Of a DNA stretch of 58,023 bases, positions 26,073 through 36,858 are shown piece by piece. The DNA is from Acidimicrobiaceae bacterium (lineage in GTDB: Bacteria; Actinomycetota; Acidimicrobiia; Acidimicrobiales; Ilumatobacteraceae). The notes beneath the pieces are model-generated. The model was not told the DNA's origin. It was given only the letters and a program-made list of their open reading frames with translations, and did no database searches. How positions within the stretch are numbered: position 1 is the stretch's first letter; the number at the start of each line of letters is the position of its first letter. The stretch is from the NCBI GenBank assembly GCA_024641005.1, contig JAHEDX010000016.1, positions 1-58,023 on the forward strand. The letters run 5' to 3'. The translations under genes were made by a program, and so were the position numbers.

Positions 26073-26909
26073 ATGGCCGACGACACCTGGGAACACATCC
26101 GTTACGAGCAACCGAGCGAGCGGGTGGCCCGCATCGTGCTGGCGAGAGCGCAGACCGCGAATGCGCAGGACTACCAGATGCTCAGCGAACTCAACCAGGC
26201 GTTCGATCGGGCGGCACGCGACGAGTCGGTGCGGGTGATCATTCTCGCCGCCGACGGCAACCACTTCTCGTCCGGTCACGACCTCCGCGCCGGCACCGAC
26301 ATGTCCGATATCGATCCGATCGGCACCTGGTGTTGTTTCGACTCGGAAGGTGCCGAGGGGTACATGGCGACCGAGGCCGAGATGTACGTGGGGTTGTGTT
26401 GGCGGTGGCGCAATATCCCCAAGCCCACGATCGCCCAGGTCCAGGGCAAGGTGATCGCTGGTGGGTTGATGCTGGTGTGGCCGATGGACCTGGTCGTGTG
26501 TTCCGAGGACGCGACGTTCTCCGACCCGGTGGTGGCGTTCGGGGTGAACGGACACGAGTACTTCACCCACCCGTACGAGGCCGGCGCACGGCTGGCGAAA
26601 GAGATGTTGTTCACCGGACGGGCGATCACCAGTCATGAAGCTCTCCAGCACGGCATGGTCAACCAGGTGGTGCCACGTGACGAGCTCGAATCCGCAGCGT
26701 TGGCGATGGCCGAGCACATCGCCCGCCGACCGATGATCGGGCTGACACTGGCAAAGCAGAGCGTCAACAACTCGCTCGATGCGATGGGCATGTACACCGC
26801 GATCCAGTCGGCGTTCGGCCTCCATCACGTGGGCCACAACCACAACCTTCGTCTGTTCGACTCGCTGGTGGATCCGGCCGGCCTCCAGGTGATCCGCGAC
26901 GAGGCCTGA
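26073..26909 (+). CDS. enoyl-CoA hydratase/isomerase family protein, atypical active site
   Basis: 278 aa crotonase-fold protein. The oxyanion-hole segments SSGHDLRAG and VIAGGLMLVWPMD are present. In true hydratases the GG.CE..M and QPE segments supply two catalytic glutamates; here the aligned residues are M (GGLMLV) and V (SDPVVAF), so classical hydration chemistry is unlikely. It may be an isomerase, a hydrolase or a CoA-ligand binding relative. A long C-terminal helix region completes the trimer-forming domain. It stands alone, with a 129 bp upstream gap. Confidence 0.78.
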   Translation: MADDTWEHIRYEQPSERVARIVLARAQTANAQDYQMLSELNQAFDRAARDESVRVIILAADGNHFSSGHDLRAGTDMSDIDPIGTWCCFDSEGAEGYMATEAEMYVGLCWRWRNIPKPTIAQVQGKVIAGGLMLVWPMDLVVCSEDATFSDPVVAFGVNGHEYFTHPYEAGARLAKEMLFTGRAITSHEALQHGMVNQVVPRDELESAALAMAEHIARRPMIGLTLAKQSVNNSLDAMGMYTAIQSAFGLHHVGHNHNLRLFDSLVDPAGLQVIRDEA

Positions 26910-27114
26910 CCGGCACACCGGCTCCAGCAGTTCGAACACGCTCGAGACCCGAGGCGAGGACGACGTCCGGAGGCCGAATCGAGTATTCCGAGCAGGGCTT
27001 TCGTGCGACGGGTCGAACACGTTCGAACGAGCGACAAGGAGGATCAGCCGCATTCCGCTCGTAGGGTCCGTTCCGGGTTGCCACAATGGCTGCTCGTTCC
27101 GAAAGTAGAAACCA

Positions 27115-27312
27115 ATGCAAGGTACCGTGAAGTTTTTCAACAGTGAGAAGGGCTTCGGCTTCATCTCACGCGACGGTGGCGACGACGTGTTCGTCCACCA
27201 CTCGAACATCGTCGGCGAGGGCTACAAGTCCCTCGACGAGGGTCAGAAGGTCGAATTCGACATCGGCCAGGGCCGCAAGGGCGACGAAGCCCAGAACGTG
27301 CGCGCGGTCTGA
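27115..27312 (+). CDS. csp: cold-shock protein (CspA family)
   Basis: 65 aa single OB-fold domain with both RNA-binding motifs: KGFGFI and VFVHH. It acts as an RNA chaperone and antiterminator. The 205 bp upstream region has no gene and could contain a long untranslated leader, common for csp genes, although a CACAAT hexamer at 27082-27087 would give a short one. A strong intrinsic terminator follows within 20 bp, so it is a monocistronic unit. Confidence 0.95.
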   Translation: MQGTVKFFNSEKGFGFISRDGGDDVFVHHSNIVGEGYKSLDEGQKVEFDIGQGRKGDEAQNVRAV

Positions 27313-27328
27313 TCGATCTCGTTCGCTG

Positions 27329-27368
27329 AACGCCGCCGGTCCACTCGGGCCGGCGGCGTTTGCCGTTT
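27329..27368 (+). terminator. rho-independent terminator after csp
   Basis: Perfect 11 bp arms AACGCCGCCGG (27329-27339) and CCGGCGGCGTT (27350-27360) enclose a 10 nt loop and are followed by a T-rich tail. Confidence 0.85.
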
Positions 27369-27434
27369 TCGGGCGAGTGGCCGAACCGGACGGCGCCAAC
27401 CGCGTGTCGAACCGAGACCGGTGTCGCGATAACC

Positions 27435-27440
27435 CATAAT
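27435..27440 (+). promoter_or_regulatory. -10 box CATAAT (27449 gene)
   Basis: CATAAT, one mismatch from TATAAT, ends 8 nt before the ATG at 27449, which suggests a leaderless or nearly leaderless transcript. The -35 region is weak. Confidence 0.45.
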
Positions 27441-27448
27441 CTCCTCGG

Positions 27449-28525
27449 ATGGCACGTCTTCGCGATCTCGGTTTCACGATCGGCAACTATCCGACCGGCA
27501 AGCGGAACGCGATCGACGACGTGGGCGGCGTCTCGGTGGGGCACCACACCGTCGTGCGCGACGAGCCGCGCGTGGCCAGAACCGGCGTCACCGTCGTCAA
27601 CACACGGCCGGCCGATCAACGCGAATTGCTCTGCTACGGCGGCATCCACTCCTTCAACGGCAACGGCGAGATGACGGGCTCACATTGGCTCGACGAGTCG
27701 GGCCTGTTGAGCGGCCCGATCGGCATCACCAACACGCATCAGGTGGGGCTGGTGCGCGACACCCTGGTCGCGGCCGAAGCGCAACGCGATCCCCATGCGG
27801 CCTGGTGCCTCCCTGTGGTCGGCGAGACCTACGACGGGTTCCTCAACGACATCGAGGCGTTCCACCTGACCGCCGACGACGTGTGGGCCGCTCTCGCGGA
27901 CGCGGACTCCAATGCCCGCGACCCGGGCCCCGTGGCCGAGGGCAACGTCGGAGGCGGCACCGGCATGGTGTGCCACGAGTTCAAGGGCGGCATCGGGACG
28001 TCGTCGCGACTGGTCGAGATCGACGACAACACCTACATCGTCGGCACGCTCGTACAGGCCAACTACGGCTCCCGCCACCTGCTCCGCCTTGGCGGGCTTG
28101 CCGTCGGCACCCACATCGACGAGAGCGTCGTACCACCTCCGACAGATCCCACCGTTGCCCACTCCGGTTCGATCATCGTGGTCATCGCAACCGACGCTCC
28201 CCTGCTGGCCGACCAGTGCAAACGTCTCGCCCGACGTGCCACGGTCGGGCTCGCCCGGGTCGGCGGTACCGGCTCGAACGGCAGCGGCGACATCTTCGTC
28301 GCCTTCTCGACGCACAATCGGATCCCGTTGAACGCGACCACGCCACAGAACGTCATCACGATGCCGGCAGCCCGTATGACCCCGTTGTTCGACGCCACCG
28401 CCGAAGCCGTCGAAGAGTCGATCTGGAACGCCTTGTGCGCCGCCGAGACGATGACGGGTCATCGCGGACGCATCGTCCACGCCCTGCCGCACGATCGATT
28501 GATCGCGCTGCGGCCCTCCAACTGA
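27449..28525 (+). CDS. P1 family peptidase, DmpA/BapA-like aminopeptidase
   Basis: 358 aa N-terminal-nucleophile hydrolase precursor of the DmpA/BapA family (D-aminopeptidases and beta-peptidyl aminopeptidases). The autocatalytic cleavage point is expected at HSG|SIIVVIATDAPL, making S241 the new N-terminal nucleophile of the small subunit. The upstream part has GPIGITNTHQVG and the EGNVGGGTGM loop typical of the large subunit. Length agrees with the family. No signal peptide is visible, so it is cytoplasmic. Natural substrates are probably short peptides with D- or beta-residues. Confidence 0.88.
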   Translation: MARLRDLGFTIGNYPTGKRNAIDDVGGVSVGHHTVVRDEPRVARTGVTVVNTRPADQRELLCYGGIHSFNGNGEMTGSHWLDESGLLSGPIGITNTHQVGLVRDTLVAAEAQRDPHAAWCLPVVGETYDGFLNDIEAFHLTADDVWAALADADSNARDPGPVAEGNVGGGTGMVCHEFKGGIGTSSRLVEIDDNTYIVGTLVQANYGSRHLLRLGGLAVGTHIDESVVPPPTDPTVAHSGSIIVVIATDAPLLADQCKRLARRATVGLARVGGTGSNGSGDIFVAFSTHNRIPLNATTPQNVITMPAARMTPLFDATAEAVEESIWNALCAAETMTGHRGRIVHALPHDRLIALRPSN

Positions 28526-28628
28526 CGACGGCACGGCCCCGAGCCACCGGCCTCCGGCCGACTTGGGGGAAACCCGAGCACCCGTGGCAAGCTCGCGAGA
28601 GTTCCACGTTCACTGCTGGAGGCACACC

Positions 28629-30089
<1,461 letters not shown>

Positions 30090-30095
30090 CCGGAC

Positions 30096-31553
30096 TCAGA
30101 GGCCGATCAGATCGGCGAACGCGTCGGCGACGGCATCCCGAAAATCCGCAGGCGCGTCGATTGCGACCGGATCGATGAACAACCCGACGCTGAACATGCC
30201 GTTGTACGACATGGCCGTCGCGTTGCATGCCGTGCCGGCGACGGGACCCATCGACAACACGTCGAGCACCAACGCACCAGAGACGTAGAGCGGGAACCAC
30301 GCGCCACGAAGGTTCGACGTGGCGAAGTCCATCCGGGCCGCTCGGGCCCTCGCCGCACGGGTGACGACCGACGTCGGCAACAGGTTCGCCACACCGGACA
30401 ACGCGCCCAACCCGGCACCGCCCGTCATCCCTTCACGCTTGGCAGCCAAGCGGGCACTGATGTCGGTCACCCGGTCGGCCAGCGGCATCGGCGCACCCGT
30501 CACCTGAACGGGTACCGGCGTGAACGAATTGCCACCGATCGCGTCGTCGGTTCGGGTGCTCAGCACGAAGCTCGTGTTGAAAGCATCGACCTCGACGTCA
30601 CGATCGGCGTGGTATCGAACCGCCCCTTCCACCATCGCCGCCAGGAACAGATCGTTGATGGTTCCGCCGAGGCGTTTCGACGCGTCCTTCAGATCGTCGA
30701 GCGGAACGCGCACCGCTTCGAAATGACGATGTCGCGAGCGGTTCGCCCACAACGGCGAGCCGCCGTGCACTTCGTCGCCCGAACCCAAGGCGGCGCCGAC
30801 AGTGGACTTGGTCGCGTTGAGAACGTTCTCGACGCTGCTCGCGACCCGACTGGGATCACCCGGCCAAGTGAGCATCTCGTCGAAGACGCGACGTGCCATA
30901 CCCATCTGGCGGCGCGCGATGTGTGCCATCGAGCCGACCGTGGACTCGATCACGTTGCCGCCGAGATCGCCGCCGATCTGGCGAGGGGCGTGCGCCGCGA
31001 CCGCCTCGGCGATCACCGCGTCGAGATCGACATCCGGAGGCGCCGGGTCGTCGCGTGAGAGCTGTTGGTACAGCTCGGCCATGCGGAGTTGGCCGATGCC
31101 GTCGGCGACGGCGTGATGCAGGATCGAATAGATCGCCGACTTGCCACCTTTCAGACCGTCGATGATGACGTAGCGCCAGAGTGGACGCGTCCGATCGAAC
31201 GGCTCCTGGTACAGCTTGGCAGCCATGTCGAACAGCTGACGTTCCGTTCCGGGCTTCGGCAGCCGGACGAACCGGACGTGGTAATCGAGGTCGAACTCCG
31301 CGTCGGGCACCCAGGCCGGCGTGGCGAGTCGGCCGATTCCCGGAACCACCCGCTCGTACAGGCGTGGCATCGCGGCCGTGGCCGCTCGCATGGTCTGCAT
31401 GAAGTGGTCGACGTCGAGTGGTCGATCGAGGATCGTGATCGCCGCGCCACTCGGATTCAGCCACGGATCCTTCTCGATGTTCCACATCAACGCTTCGCTG
31501 TCGGACATCCGATGCTCGAAACGTTGCTCACGCTCTTGGGTTTCCATCACCAT
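30096..31553 (-). CDS. WS/DGAT bifunctional wax ester synthase / diacylglycerol acyltransferase
   Basis: 485 aa acyltransferase with the catalytic HHAVADG (H146, H147, D151, G152) at the usual place, the N-terminal LDRPLD segment, and the C-terminal conserved domain including SNLRG and ATAMSYNG stretches. It esterifies fatty alcohols or diacylglycerol with acyl-CoA to make storage lipids at the membrane, a common trait in actinobacteria. The start is ATG 31553 with GGA about 6 nt upstream; ATG 31547 is an alternative. It diverges from a kinase-like gene across 145 bp. Confidence 0.88.
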   Translation of the reverse strand: MVMETQEREQRFEHRMSDSEALMWNIEKDPWLNPSGAAITILDRPLDVDHFMQTMRAATAAMPRLYERVVPGIGRLATPAWVPDAEFDLDYHVRFVRLPKPGTERQLFDMAAKLYQEPFDRTRPLWRYVIIDGLKGGKSAIYSILHHAVADGIGQLRMAELYQQLSRDDPAPPDVDLDAVIAEAVAAHAPRQIGGDLGGNVIESTVGSMAHIARRQMGMARRVFDEMLTWPGDPSRVASSVENVLNATKSTVGAALGSGDEVHGGSPLWANRSRHRHFEAVRVPLDDLKDASKRLGGTINDLFLAAMVEGAVRYHADRDVEVDAFNTSFVLSTRTDDAIGGNSFTPVPVQVTGAPMPLADRVTDISARLAAKREGMTGGAGLGALSGVANLLPTSVVTRAARARAARMDFATSNLRGAWFPLYVSGALVLDVLSMGPVAGTACNATAMSYNGMFSVGLFIDPVAIDAPADFRDAVADAFADLIGL

Positions 31554-31644
31554 CTCGTTTCCGCAGATCAGCCTCGATCATCGCTCCCCGCGGTCCGCAC
31601 CGCAAGTTCGGGCACGCACCCGCGGGTCCCCGCGCTCGGCGGGC

Positions 31645-31672
31645 TTGACCGCCACTGCCCGTCGGATACTGT
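31645..31672 (+). promoter_or_regulatory. promoter of the 31699 phosphotransferase gene
   Basis: TTGACC (31645-31650), a 16 nt spacer and TACTGT (31667-31672) form the best two-box promoter in the window. A short leader with a G-rich ribosome site follows before ATG 31699. Confidence 0.55.
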
Positions 31673-31698
31673 CTGGCTGTCAACCGGGGGGTATCGAC

Positions 31699-32793
31699 AT
31701 GACGACGTTGCCGACGACGAGCGCTCAGATCAGCGCCGATTGGCTCAACTCCGTATTGTCCGATGCCACCCGCGGTGGCGCCCGCGTCACCGACGTCTCG
31801 GCAACCGTGATCGGCGAGGGCGTCGGTTTCCTCGGCGAGGTCGCCCGCCTCGAACTGACCTACGATCACCCGACTCCCGAGTCGACCACCGCGATGATCT
31901 CGAAGCTTCCCACGGCCAACGAGGGCTTCAAGCACATGGGATTGTTGCTCGGCTTCTACGAGAAGGAAGCGGGTTTCTACCGTGACATCGCGTCCGAGAT
32001 CGAACTTCGTATCCCGAGGTGCTACGCCAACGAGGTCGAAGGCGGGGTCCACTTCGCCCTTCTCCTCGAAGACCTGGCGCCGATGCGGCCCGGCAATCAA
32101 CTCGCGTCGTGCTCGCTGGCCGAGGCCGAGATGGCGCTGGCCGCAGCCGCCAAACTGCACGCCCGGTGGTGGCAAAGCCCTGAGCTCGACGACTTCTCGA
32201 CGTGGCTACCCGACGCGTCCAGTCCCTACTTCGAGATCCTGAAGGGCGCGTTCCTCGGCGCCGTCGACAAGTTCCACCGGGACTTCAGCTATCTCGTGTC
32301 TCCGGAGGTCGACGCCTTCGTGGATGTCTGCGCAGCCGACTACGACGCGATGACCGATGCCGGCGTCGGACGTAATCCCCACACCTTCATCCATGGCGAC
32401 TTTCGTCTCGACAACATGATGTTCGGCGACCACCCCGACCAAGCGCCGTTCGCCCTGCTCGATTTCCAGCTCCCCTTCCGCGCCAATCCGCTGTGGGACG
32501 TCGTGTACTTCCTCGGAGGCAACTTCGATCCCGAGTGGCGACGCACCCACCAGGACGCCCTGGTGGCCGGCTACCACCGCGAGTTGGTCGCCAACGGTGT
32601 CAACGGGTACAGCCTCGATCAGTGCCGCGAGGACTACCGGGCAGCGGGGCTGGTGTTGATGGGATATCTGGTGACGGGAGCTGCCGATGTCGAACTCAGC
32701 ACGCTCAACGAACGCGGACGCGAGTTGATGGAGACGATGTTCACCCGTTACAGCACCACGGTCACCGACCTCGGCTCGGCCGAGTTCCTGTGA
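31699..32793 (+). CDS. APH/ecdysteroid-kinase-like phosphotransferase
   Basis: 364 aa kinase-fold protein. HGDFRLDNMM carries the catalytic aspartate and asparagine, LLDFQ the metal-binding aspartate; the N-terminal lobe has the GVGFLGEVARLEL glycine-rich strand and an ISKLP lysine. Resembles actinobacterial relatives of aminoglycoside phosphotransferase and ecdysteroid kinases, whose substrates are mostly unknown. A clear promoter and a G-rich ribosome site precede ATG 31699. A second kinase-fold gene follows after 91 bp. Confidence 0.82.
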   Translation: MTTLPTTSAQISADWLNSVLSDATRGGARVTDVSATVIGEGVGFLGEVARLELTYDHPTPESTTAMISKLPTANEGFKHMGLLLGFYEKEAGFYRDIASEIELRIPRCYANEVEGGVHFALLLEDLAPMRPGNQLASCSLAEAEMALAAAAKLHARWWQSPELDDFSTWLPDASSPYFEILKGAFLGAVDKFHRDFSYLVSPEVDAFVDVCAADYDAMTDAGVGRNPHTFIHGDFRLDNMMFGDHPDQAPFALLDFQLPFRANPLWDVVYFLGGNFDPEWRRTHQDALVAGYHRELVANGVNGYSLDQCREDYRAAGLVLMGYLVTGAADVELSTLNERGRELMETMFTRYSTTVTDLGSAEFL

Positions 32794-32884
32794 CGACACC
32801 GCCGGGCTCCTGCCCCATCCGTCGCATCGGACACGATCCGGTGCTCTGGCACCCGACAGCGGCCGACCCGGAGGGGCAGCTTCG

Positions 32885-33901
32885 ATGAGCGTCGAAGTCT
32901 TCGAGCGGTGTCAGGCGGCGTTGCCCGGTTGGCGCTCGCTCACGATCGACGACTTCGAGTTCGACGAACCGAAGGGCTTCTCGTCGTTCACGATGGGGGT
33001 CAGGGCACAGGTCGAGGCCGACCCCCCGGCGGTGTTGTACCGCCACCTGGCGGGCAAGGAGAACGCGATCCTCGATGCGGCCGCCGAACGAGCGACGTTC
33101 CTGCTGCTCGGGGAACACGGGATCGCCGCCCGCTGCTACCACTACGACGAGATCTGCCGGATCGAACAGTTCTTCGTGGGCCGAACCCTCACCGCCGTCG
33201 ACGTCTTCGACCCGACGATCCAGCGCGGCATCGCGAACGAGCTCTACCGCCTGCACCAACTCCGACCCGATGGGCTGCCGTCGCGGACGTTCTTCGAGCT
33301 GCTCCACGAACAGTGGGGAGAGATGGCCCGATCGGTGCTCGGCGAGCGGCGCGATGAGTTCCCCAGCGACGAGCGATCGCTGTGCGACGACCTGACCGAG
33401 ATCTACAGCGACGCCACGATCGAGAAGGTGTTGCGGTGCCTGCCCGACCGGCCGCCGGTGTTCTGCCACAACGACACCTATCACGGCAACGTCATGCACC
33501 TCGACGACGGCAGCATCAAGTTGCTCGATTTCGAGTTCTCGTGCCTCAACCACATCGCGTTCGATTTCGCCAACCTGTTCGCGGAGACGGTGATGCGACA
33601 CGGCCTGGCCGAGGCGCCCCACTTCACGATCGAGGCCCCGACCTACTCCGATGCCGATCTCGCCTCGCTGATCGCCTGCTACCTCGACAACATCACGTTC
33701 GCGACACCCGCCGAACGCGAGGCCGAACTGGCCGACCTGGTGGCCGAGACACGACGAGCGCTGTTGCTGTCGGACTACATGTACGCGATGGCTGCGCTCC
33801 CACTGGCGCTCGAGCCGATCCAGCGGATCCGGTTCCTCCCCTACTCGTACCAGCGGTTCCACAAGTTCCTCGACAGCTGGCACGCCGAGTTCGACGAATG
33901 A
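32885..33901 (+). CDS. choline/ethanolamine kinase-like phosphotransferase
   Basis: 338 aa kinase-fold protein with FCHNDTYHGNVM (catalytic aspartate) and LLDFEFSCLNHIAFDFANLFAE, the pattern of choline and ethanolamine kinases. GGAGGGG lies 11 nt before ATG 32885. It follows another kinase-fold gene, so the pair may act on two related alcohols or amino alcohols, possibly for phospholipid head groups. The convergent neighbour is an alpha/beta hydrolase. Confidence 0.82.
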   Translation: MSVEVFERCQAALPGWRSLTIDDFEFDEPKGFSSFTMGVRAQVEADPPAVLYRHLAGKENAILDAAAERATFLLLGEHGIAARCYHYDEICRIEQFFVGRTLTAVDVFDPTIQRGIANELYRLHQLRPDGLPSRTFFELLHEQWGEMARSVLGERRDEFPSDERSLCDDLTEIYSDATIEKVLRCLPDRPPVFCHNDTYHGNVMHLDDGSIKLLDFEFSCLNHIAFDFANLFAETVMRHGLAEAPHFTIEAPTYSDADLASLIACYLDNITFATPAEREAELADLVAETRRALLLSDYMYAMAALPLALEPIQRIRFLPYSYQRFHKFLDSWHAEFDE

Positions 33902-33926
33902 CGCCTCGGTTCCCGACCGCTTCCGA

Positions 33927-34859
33927 TCACGCGGCAGCGATCTTCGAGTAGAACCTCGTCATCAGATCGAGCGTCGATCCCGGATGCTCGAGATGCACGA
34001 AATGCCCGCAGTCGGCAACCACCTGGATGTCCGCTGCAGGATACGAAACGGCCACGTCGCCGCGATCCGAGACAGGTATGAGCGGATCGTCGTCACCGAG
34101 GATGACCGTCACGGGACGAGATGCGAACGGCTCGGCCTCCCAAGGCGGCAGCTCGCGGGCGAGCCGCAGGAAGTCGATGCCGTCGGTGGTCCTCGACCTG
34201 AGGATCGCGCGGCTGATGACCCGGCCATCGAGCGCGGCCGGGTCGTGCACGAACCCGCGCAGCCCGGTACGGACGACGGCCAGCTCGGCACCACGCAGGA
34301 ATCTCGGCAGCCGCGGCCGGCCGAACTGGGTGATCTGGGCAAGCCCCTTCATCGCCAGCAGCGCCCGGCCATTTCGGTCGAGCGTGTCGCGCGTGCGGAG
34401 TCGCCGGACCGTGCCGGGCAGGGGCGAGTTCAACAGCACCGCGTTCGACACGCTCTCGGGATGGGAACGCAGGATCAGTCCGGTGAGGACGCCTCCCATC
34501 GAATGGCCCACCAGCCTCCAAGGTGGCGGCGCCAGCTCGGCCAACCACTCGACCAGCCGCGCCACCGCCTCGTCGCGATCGTCGGTGCCTCCAGCCAGGA
34601 GCTCGGGCGAGATCGTGGGCGCGCTCACCGGTCCCAGAGCTGCAACCGACGACAGCACCGGCCCCCAGACGGCTCCGCTGTTGCCCACCCCGTGGAGCAG
34701 CAGCAGAGGCTCAGCCGAGTAGCGCGGATCCGAAGCGGCCTGCCGGGCCAACGATTCGTGCACGGTGAACACCGGTGAACCATCAGCCGGGTGCGGTGCG
34801 CGCACCATCTCCGACGACCAGTCGGGCCGCAGCACCGCTCCGTAGTGAAGATCGATCAT
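33927..34859 (-). CDS. alpha/beta hydrolase
   Basis: 310 aa alpha/beta hydrolase: LLLHGVGNS (oxyanion), GHSMGG (nucleophile), GDDDPLIP (acid) and CGHFVHLEHP (catalytic histidine). ATG 34859 is preferred: AGAGG lies about 5 nt upstream and TAGCGT at 34877-34882 would start a short leader. In-frame ATG 34874 and TTG 34877 lie too close to that box. Substrate unknown; the family includes esterases and peptidase-like enzymes. Confidence 0.8.
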   Translation of the reverse strand: MIDLHYGAVLRPDWSSEMVRAPHPADGSPVFTVHESLARQAASDPRYSAEPLLLLHGVGNSGAVWGPVLSSVAALGPVSAPTISPELLAGGTDDRDEAVARLVEWLAELAPPPWRLVGHSMGGVLTGLILRSHPESVSNAVLLNSPLPGTVRRLRTRDTLDRNGRALLAMKGLAQITQFGRPRLPRFLRGAELAVVRTGLRGFVHDPAALDGRVISRAILRSRTTDGIDFLRLARELPPWEAEPFASRPVTVILGDDDPLIPVSDRGDVAVSYPAADIQVVADCGHFVHLEHPGSTLDLMTRFYSKIAAA

Positions 34860-34876
34860 TGCGCCTCTCGGCATCA

Positions 34877-34882
34877 ACGCTA
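34877..34882 (-). promoter_or_regulatory. -10 box for the 33927-34859 hydrolase gene
   Basis: TAGCGT on the minus strand. A start of transcription about 7 nt downstream leaves a leader of roughly 10 nt with AGAGG before ATG 34859, and excludes the two earlier in-frame starts. Confidence 0.4.
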
Positions 34883-34970
34883 CTGGTACGACAACTCGAC
34901 AAGCAGGGACTTTGGGCCTTCCGGGCTCTCAGCCTCGTGCCCCGACGCGGCATCGTGGCGGATGGCCTGC

Positions 34971-34976
34971 GAGACT
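34971..34976 (+). promoter_or_regulatory. -10-like box, leaderless type (34983 gene)
   Basis: GAGACT ends 6 nt before the ATG at 34983, the same arrangement as at 26061-26073. Confidence 0.3.
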
Positions 34977-34982
34977 GCTGCG

Positions 34983-36146
34983 ATGCGTATCGACGCCAAC
35001 TTCTACGGCAGCGTCCCGATGCCCGATGCCGGCAACGACGGTCCCCAGCCCGTCGACCGACGTTACGGCAACGACGACTACCTCGCCTGCTATCGCCACC
35101 TCACCCACTGGGCCAAGACCATGGACCGCTTGGGCTACGACACGATGTGGCTCACCGAGCATCACTTCCAGTACGAAGGATACGAGGTCACCCCGAACCT
35201 GATCCTGTTCGGCCTGCATCTCGCCAAGGAGACGCAGCGCCTGCGCCTCGGCCAGATGTTCAACGTCGTGCCGCAGTGGCACCCGCTGCGCCTCGCGGAG
35301 GACGCCGCGATGATGCAGATCCTCACCGACAATCGGATCCAGTTCGGAGTCGGCCGCGGCACGGTGCCCCGCGAGGCACAGTCGCTCGGCGGCGTCGTGG
35401 CGTCCGGCGACAACGAGATGTCGGCCGAACTCGACCGGGTCAACCGCGAGATCTTCGAAGAGTCGATGGAGATCATCAAGTCGGCGTGGAACAACGAGAC
35501 GTTCTCGTTCAACGGCAAGCATTTCGTGCTGCCGCCGCCGGGGATCCCCGACCGTGGTTCGACGGTGCAGGATCTCACCCTCGTGCCGAAGCCGATCGCG
35601 CCGATCGATGTCTGGCAGGCCGTCACCTCGCCGCCCACCCTCGACTACTGCGCCCGCGTCCGGCACCACGCCGTGCTACCCGCCCGTGGTCTCGCCGACA
35701 CCAAGGTGTGGTGGGACGACTTCGGCAACAAAGCGGCCGCCGGCGGGTGGGATCTCGGCCGTGGCGAGGGGCGCTGTCTGGCGATCAACATGCACGTCGG
35801 TCGCACCATGGAAGACGCCAAACGAGGCGCACGCAACCCGCACGACGAATGGATCCGCTTCCTCGCCCCGTACGGCAGATTCCGCGCCTACCGTCAGCCC
35901 GACGGCAGCCCGGTCCCGTTCGGGTTCATGCCCACGCTCGAGGACTCGATCGAGCAGGACATGATGCTGATCGGGTCGCCCGAGGATTGTGCCGAGCTGA
36001 TGGGCCGCTACCGCGACGAGGTCGGCGTCGAGCACTTCGTACTGTTCTTCGACATGCCCGGGCTCACCCAGGAGCAGATGGACGAACAACTCGAGATGAC
36101 CGCCACCGAGGTGTTGCCCAAGCTCGGGATCCAGCTCGGAAGCTGA
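34983..36146 (+). CDS. luciferase-like (LLM) class flavin-dependent oxidoreductase
   Basis: 387 aa member of the luciferase superfamily. Typical stretches are WLTEHHFQYEGYEVTPN near residue 60, LRLGQMFNVVPQWHPLRLAEDAAM and FGVGRG. These resemble the alkanal monooxygenase-like branch. It uses reduced FMN or F420 to oxidise an unknown substrate. The ATG at 34983 follows a GAGACT box by 6 nt; an in-frame upstream reading crosses the divergent gene and was rejected. It is followed after 9 bp by a serine hydrolase, probably in one transcript. Confidence 0.82.
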   Translation: MRIDANFYGSVPMPDAGNDGPQPVDRRYGNDDYLACYRHLTHWAKTMDRLGYDTMWLTEHHFQYEGYEVTPNLILFGLHLAKETQRLRLGQMFNVVPQWHPLRLAEDAAMMQILTDNRIQFGVGRGTVPREAQSLGGVVASGDNEMSAELDRVNREIFEESMEIIKSAWNNETFSFNGKHFVLPPPGIPDRGSTVQDLTLVPKPIAPIDVWQAVTSPPTLDYCARVRHHAVLPARGLADTKVWWDDFGNKAAAGGWDLGRGEGRCLAINMHVGRTMEDAKRGARNPHDEWIRFLAPYGRFRAYRQPDGSPVPFGFMPTLEDSIEQDMMLIGSPEDCAELMGRYRDEVGVEHFVLFFDMPGLTQEQMDEQLEMTATEVLPKLGIQLGS

Positions 36147-36155
36147 CCGACCCAG

Positions 36156-36785
36156 ATGCCGCTCACCAGCTATCGCGTCTCCCGACAAGGCGCCGACCGG
36201 CTGCTGTTCCTGTTCCACGGTTGGAGTTCCGAACAGCATCACCTGGCCGCCTACGTTCCCCTGATCGACCCGGACGTCAGGTACTCGGCGATCTGTCCGC
36301 GTGCGCTCCACGACCTCCCCGAAGGCGACGGTGCATCGTGGTACGACCGCGTCGACGGTGAGCCGGTCGCCGAGTCGTTCCTCTCCGCTGTCGATGCCGT
36401 CGACGCGTTCGTCATCGACGAGATGCATGCGGCCGGCATCGCTCCCGAACGATGCATCGTGGGTGGGTTCTCCCAGGGAGGCTTCCTCGCCCTGGCGCTC
36501 GCCCTGAGAACCGGCGGTCCCCGTTTCGGCGGTGTGTGGGCGATGTGCTGTGCCCTGCCCGATGTCGAGGGGCTGGTGCTCGACCTGTCGTCCGCCTCGG
36601 GCGACGGCCGACCCGCCCTGGTCCAGGTCGGCGAACTCGATTCGATCATGCCACCCGAGCGCGGCCGGGCCGCCGCCTCCGCGTTGCGCCACGCCGGCTG
36701 GAATGTCACCGAGGCCGGCTATGCGATGGCCCACACCCAGCGGATCGAGATGATGGTCGACGCCGCGGGGTGGCTCCCCACCTGA
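36156..36785 (+). CDS. carboxylesterase/phospholipase-type serine hydrolase
   Basis: 209 aa small alpha/beta hydrolase of the carboxylesterase/YpfH group: FLFHGWSS (oxyanion), GGFSQGG (nucleophile), GELDSIMP (acid) and MAHTQR (histidine). Length matches the family (about 200-230 aa). Cytoplasmic, no signal peptide. It follows the flavin oxidoreductase gene by 9 bp, which suggests that an ester or lactone product of that enzyme could be its substrate (inference only). Confidence 0.8.
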   Translation: MPLTSYRVSRQGADRLLFLFHGWSSEQHHLAAYVPLIDPDVRYSAICPRALHDLPEGDGASWYDRVDGEPVAESFLSAVDAVDAFVIDEMHAAGIAPERCIVGGFSQGGFLALALALRTGGPRFGGVWAMCCALPDVEGLVLDLSSASGDGRPALVQVGELDSIMPPERGRAAASALRHAGWNVTEAGYAMAHTQRIEMMVDAAGWLPT

Positions 36786-36858
36786 TACGAAGCCTGGCGA
36801 CTCGTGGTCGGCTCGTTCCGACCCGGAGCTCGTCGATCGATCATGAGAGGCTCGCTCG

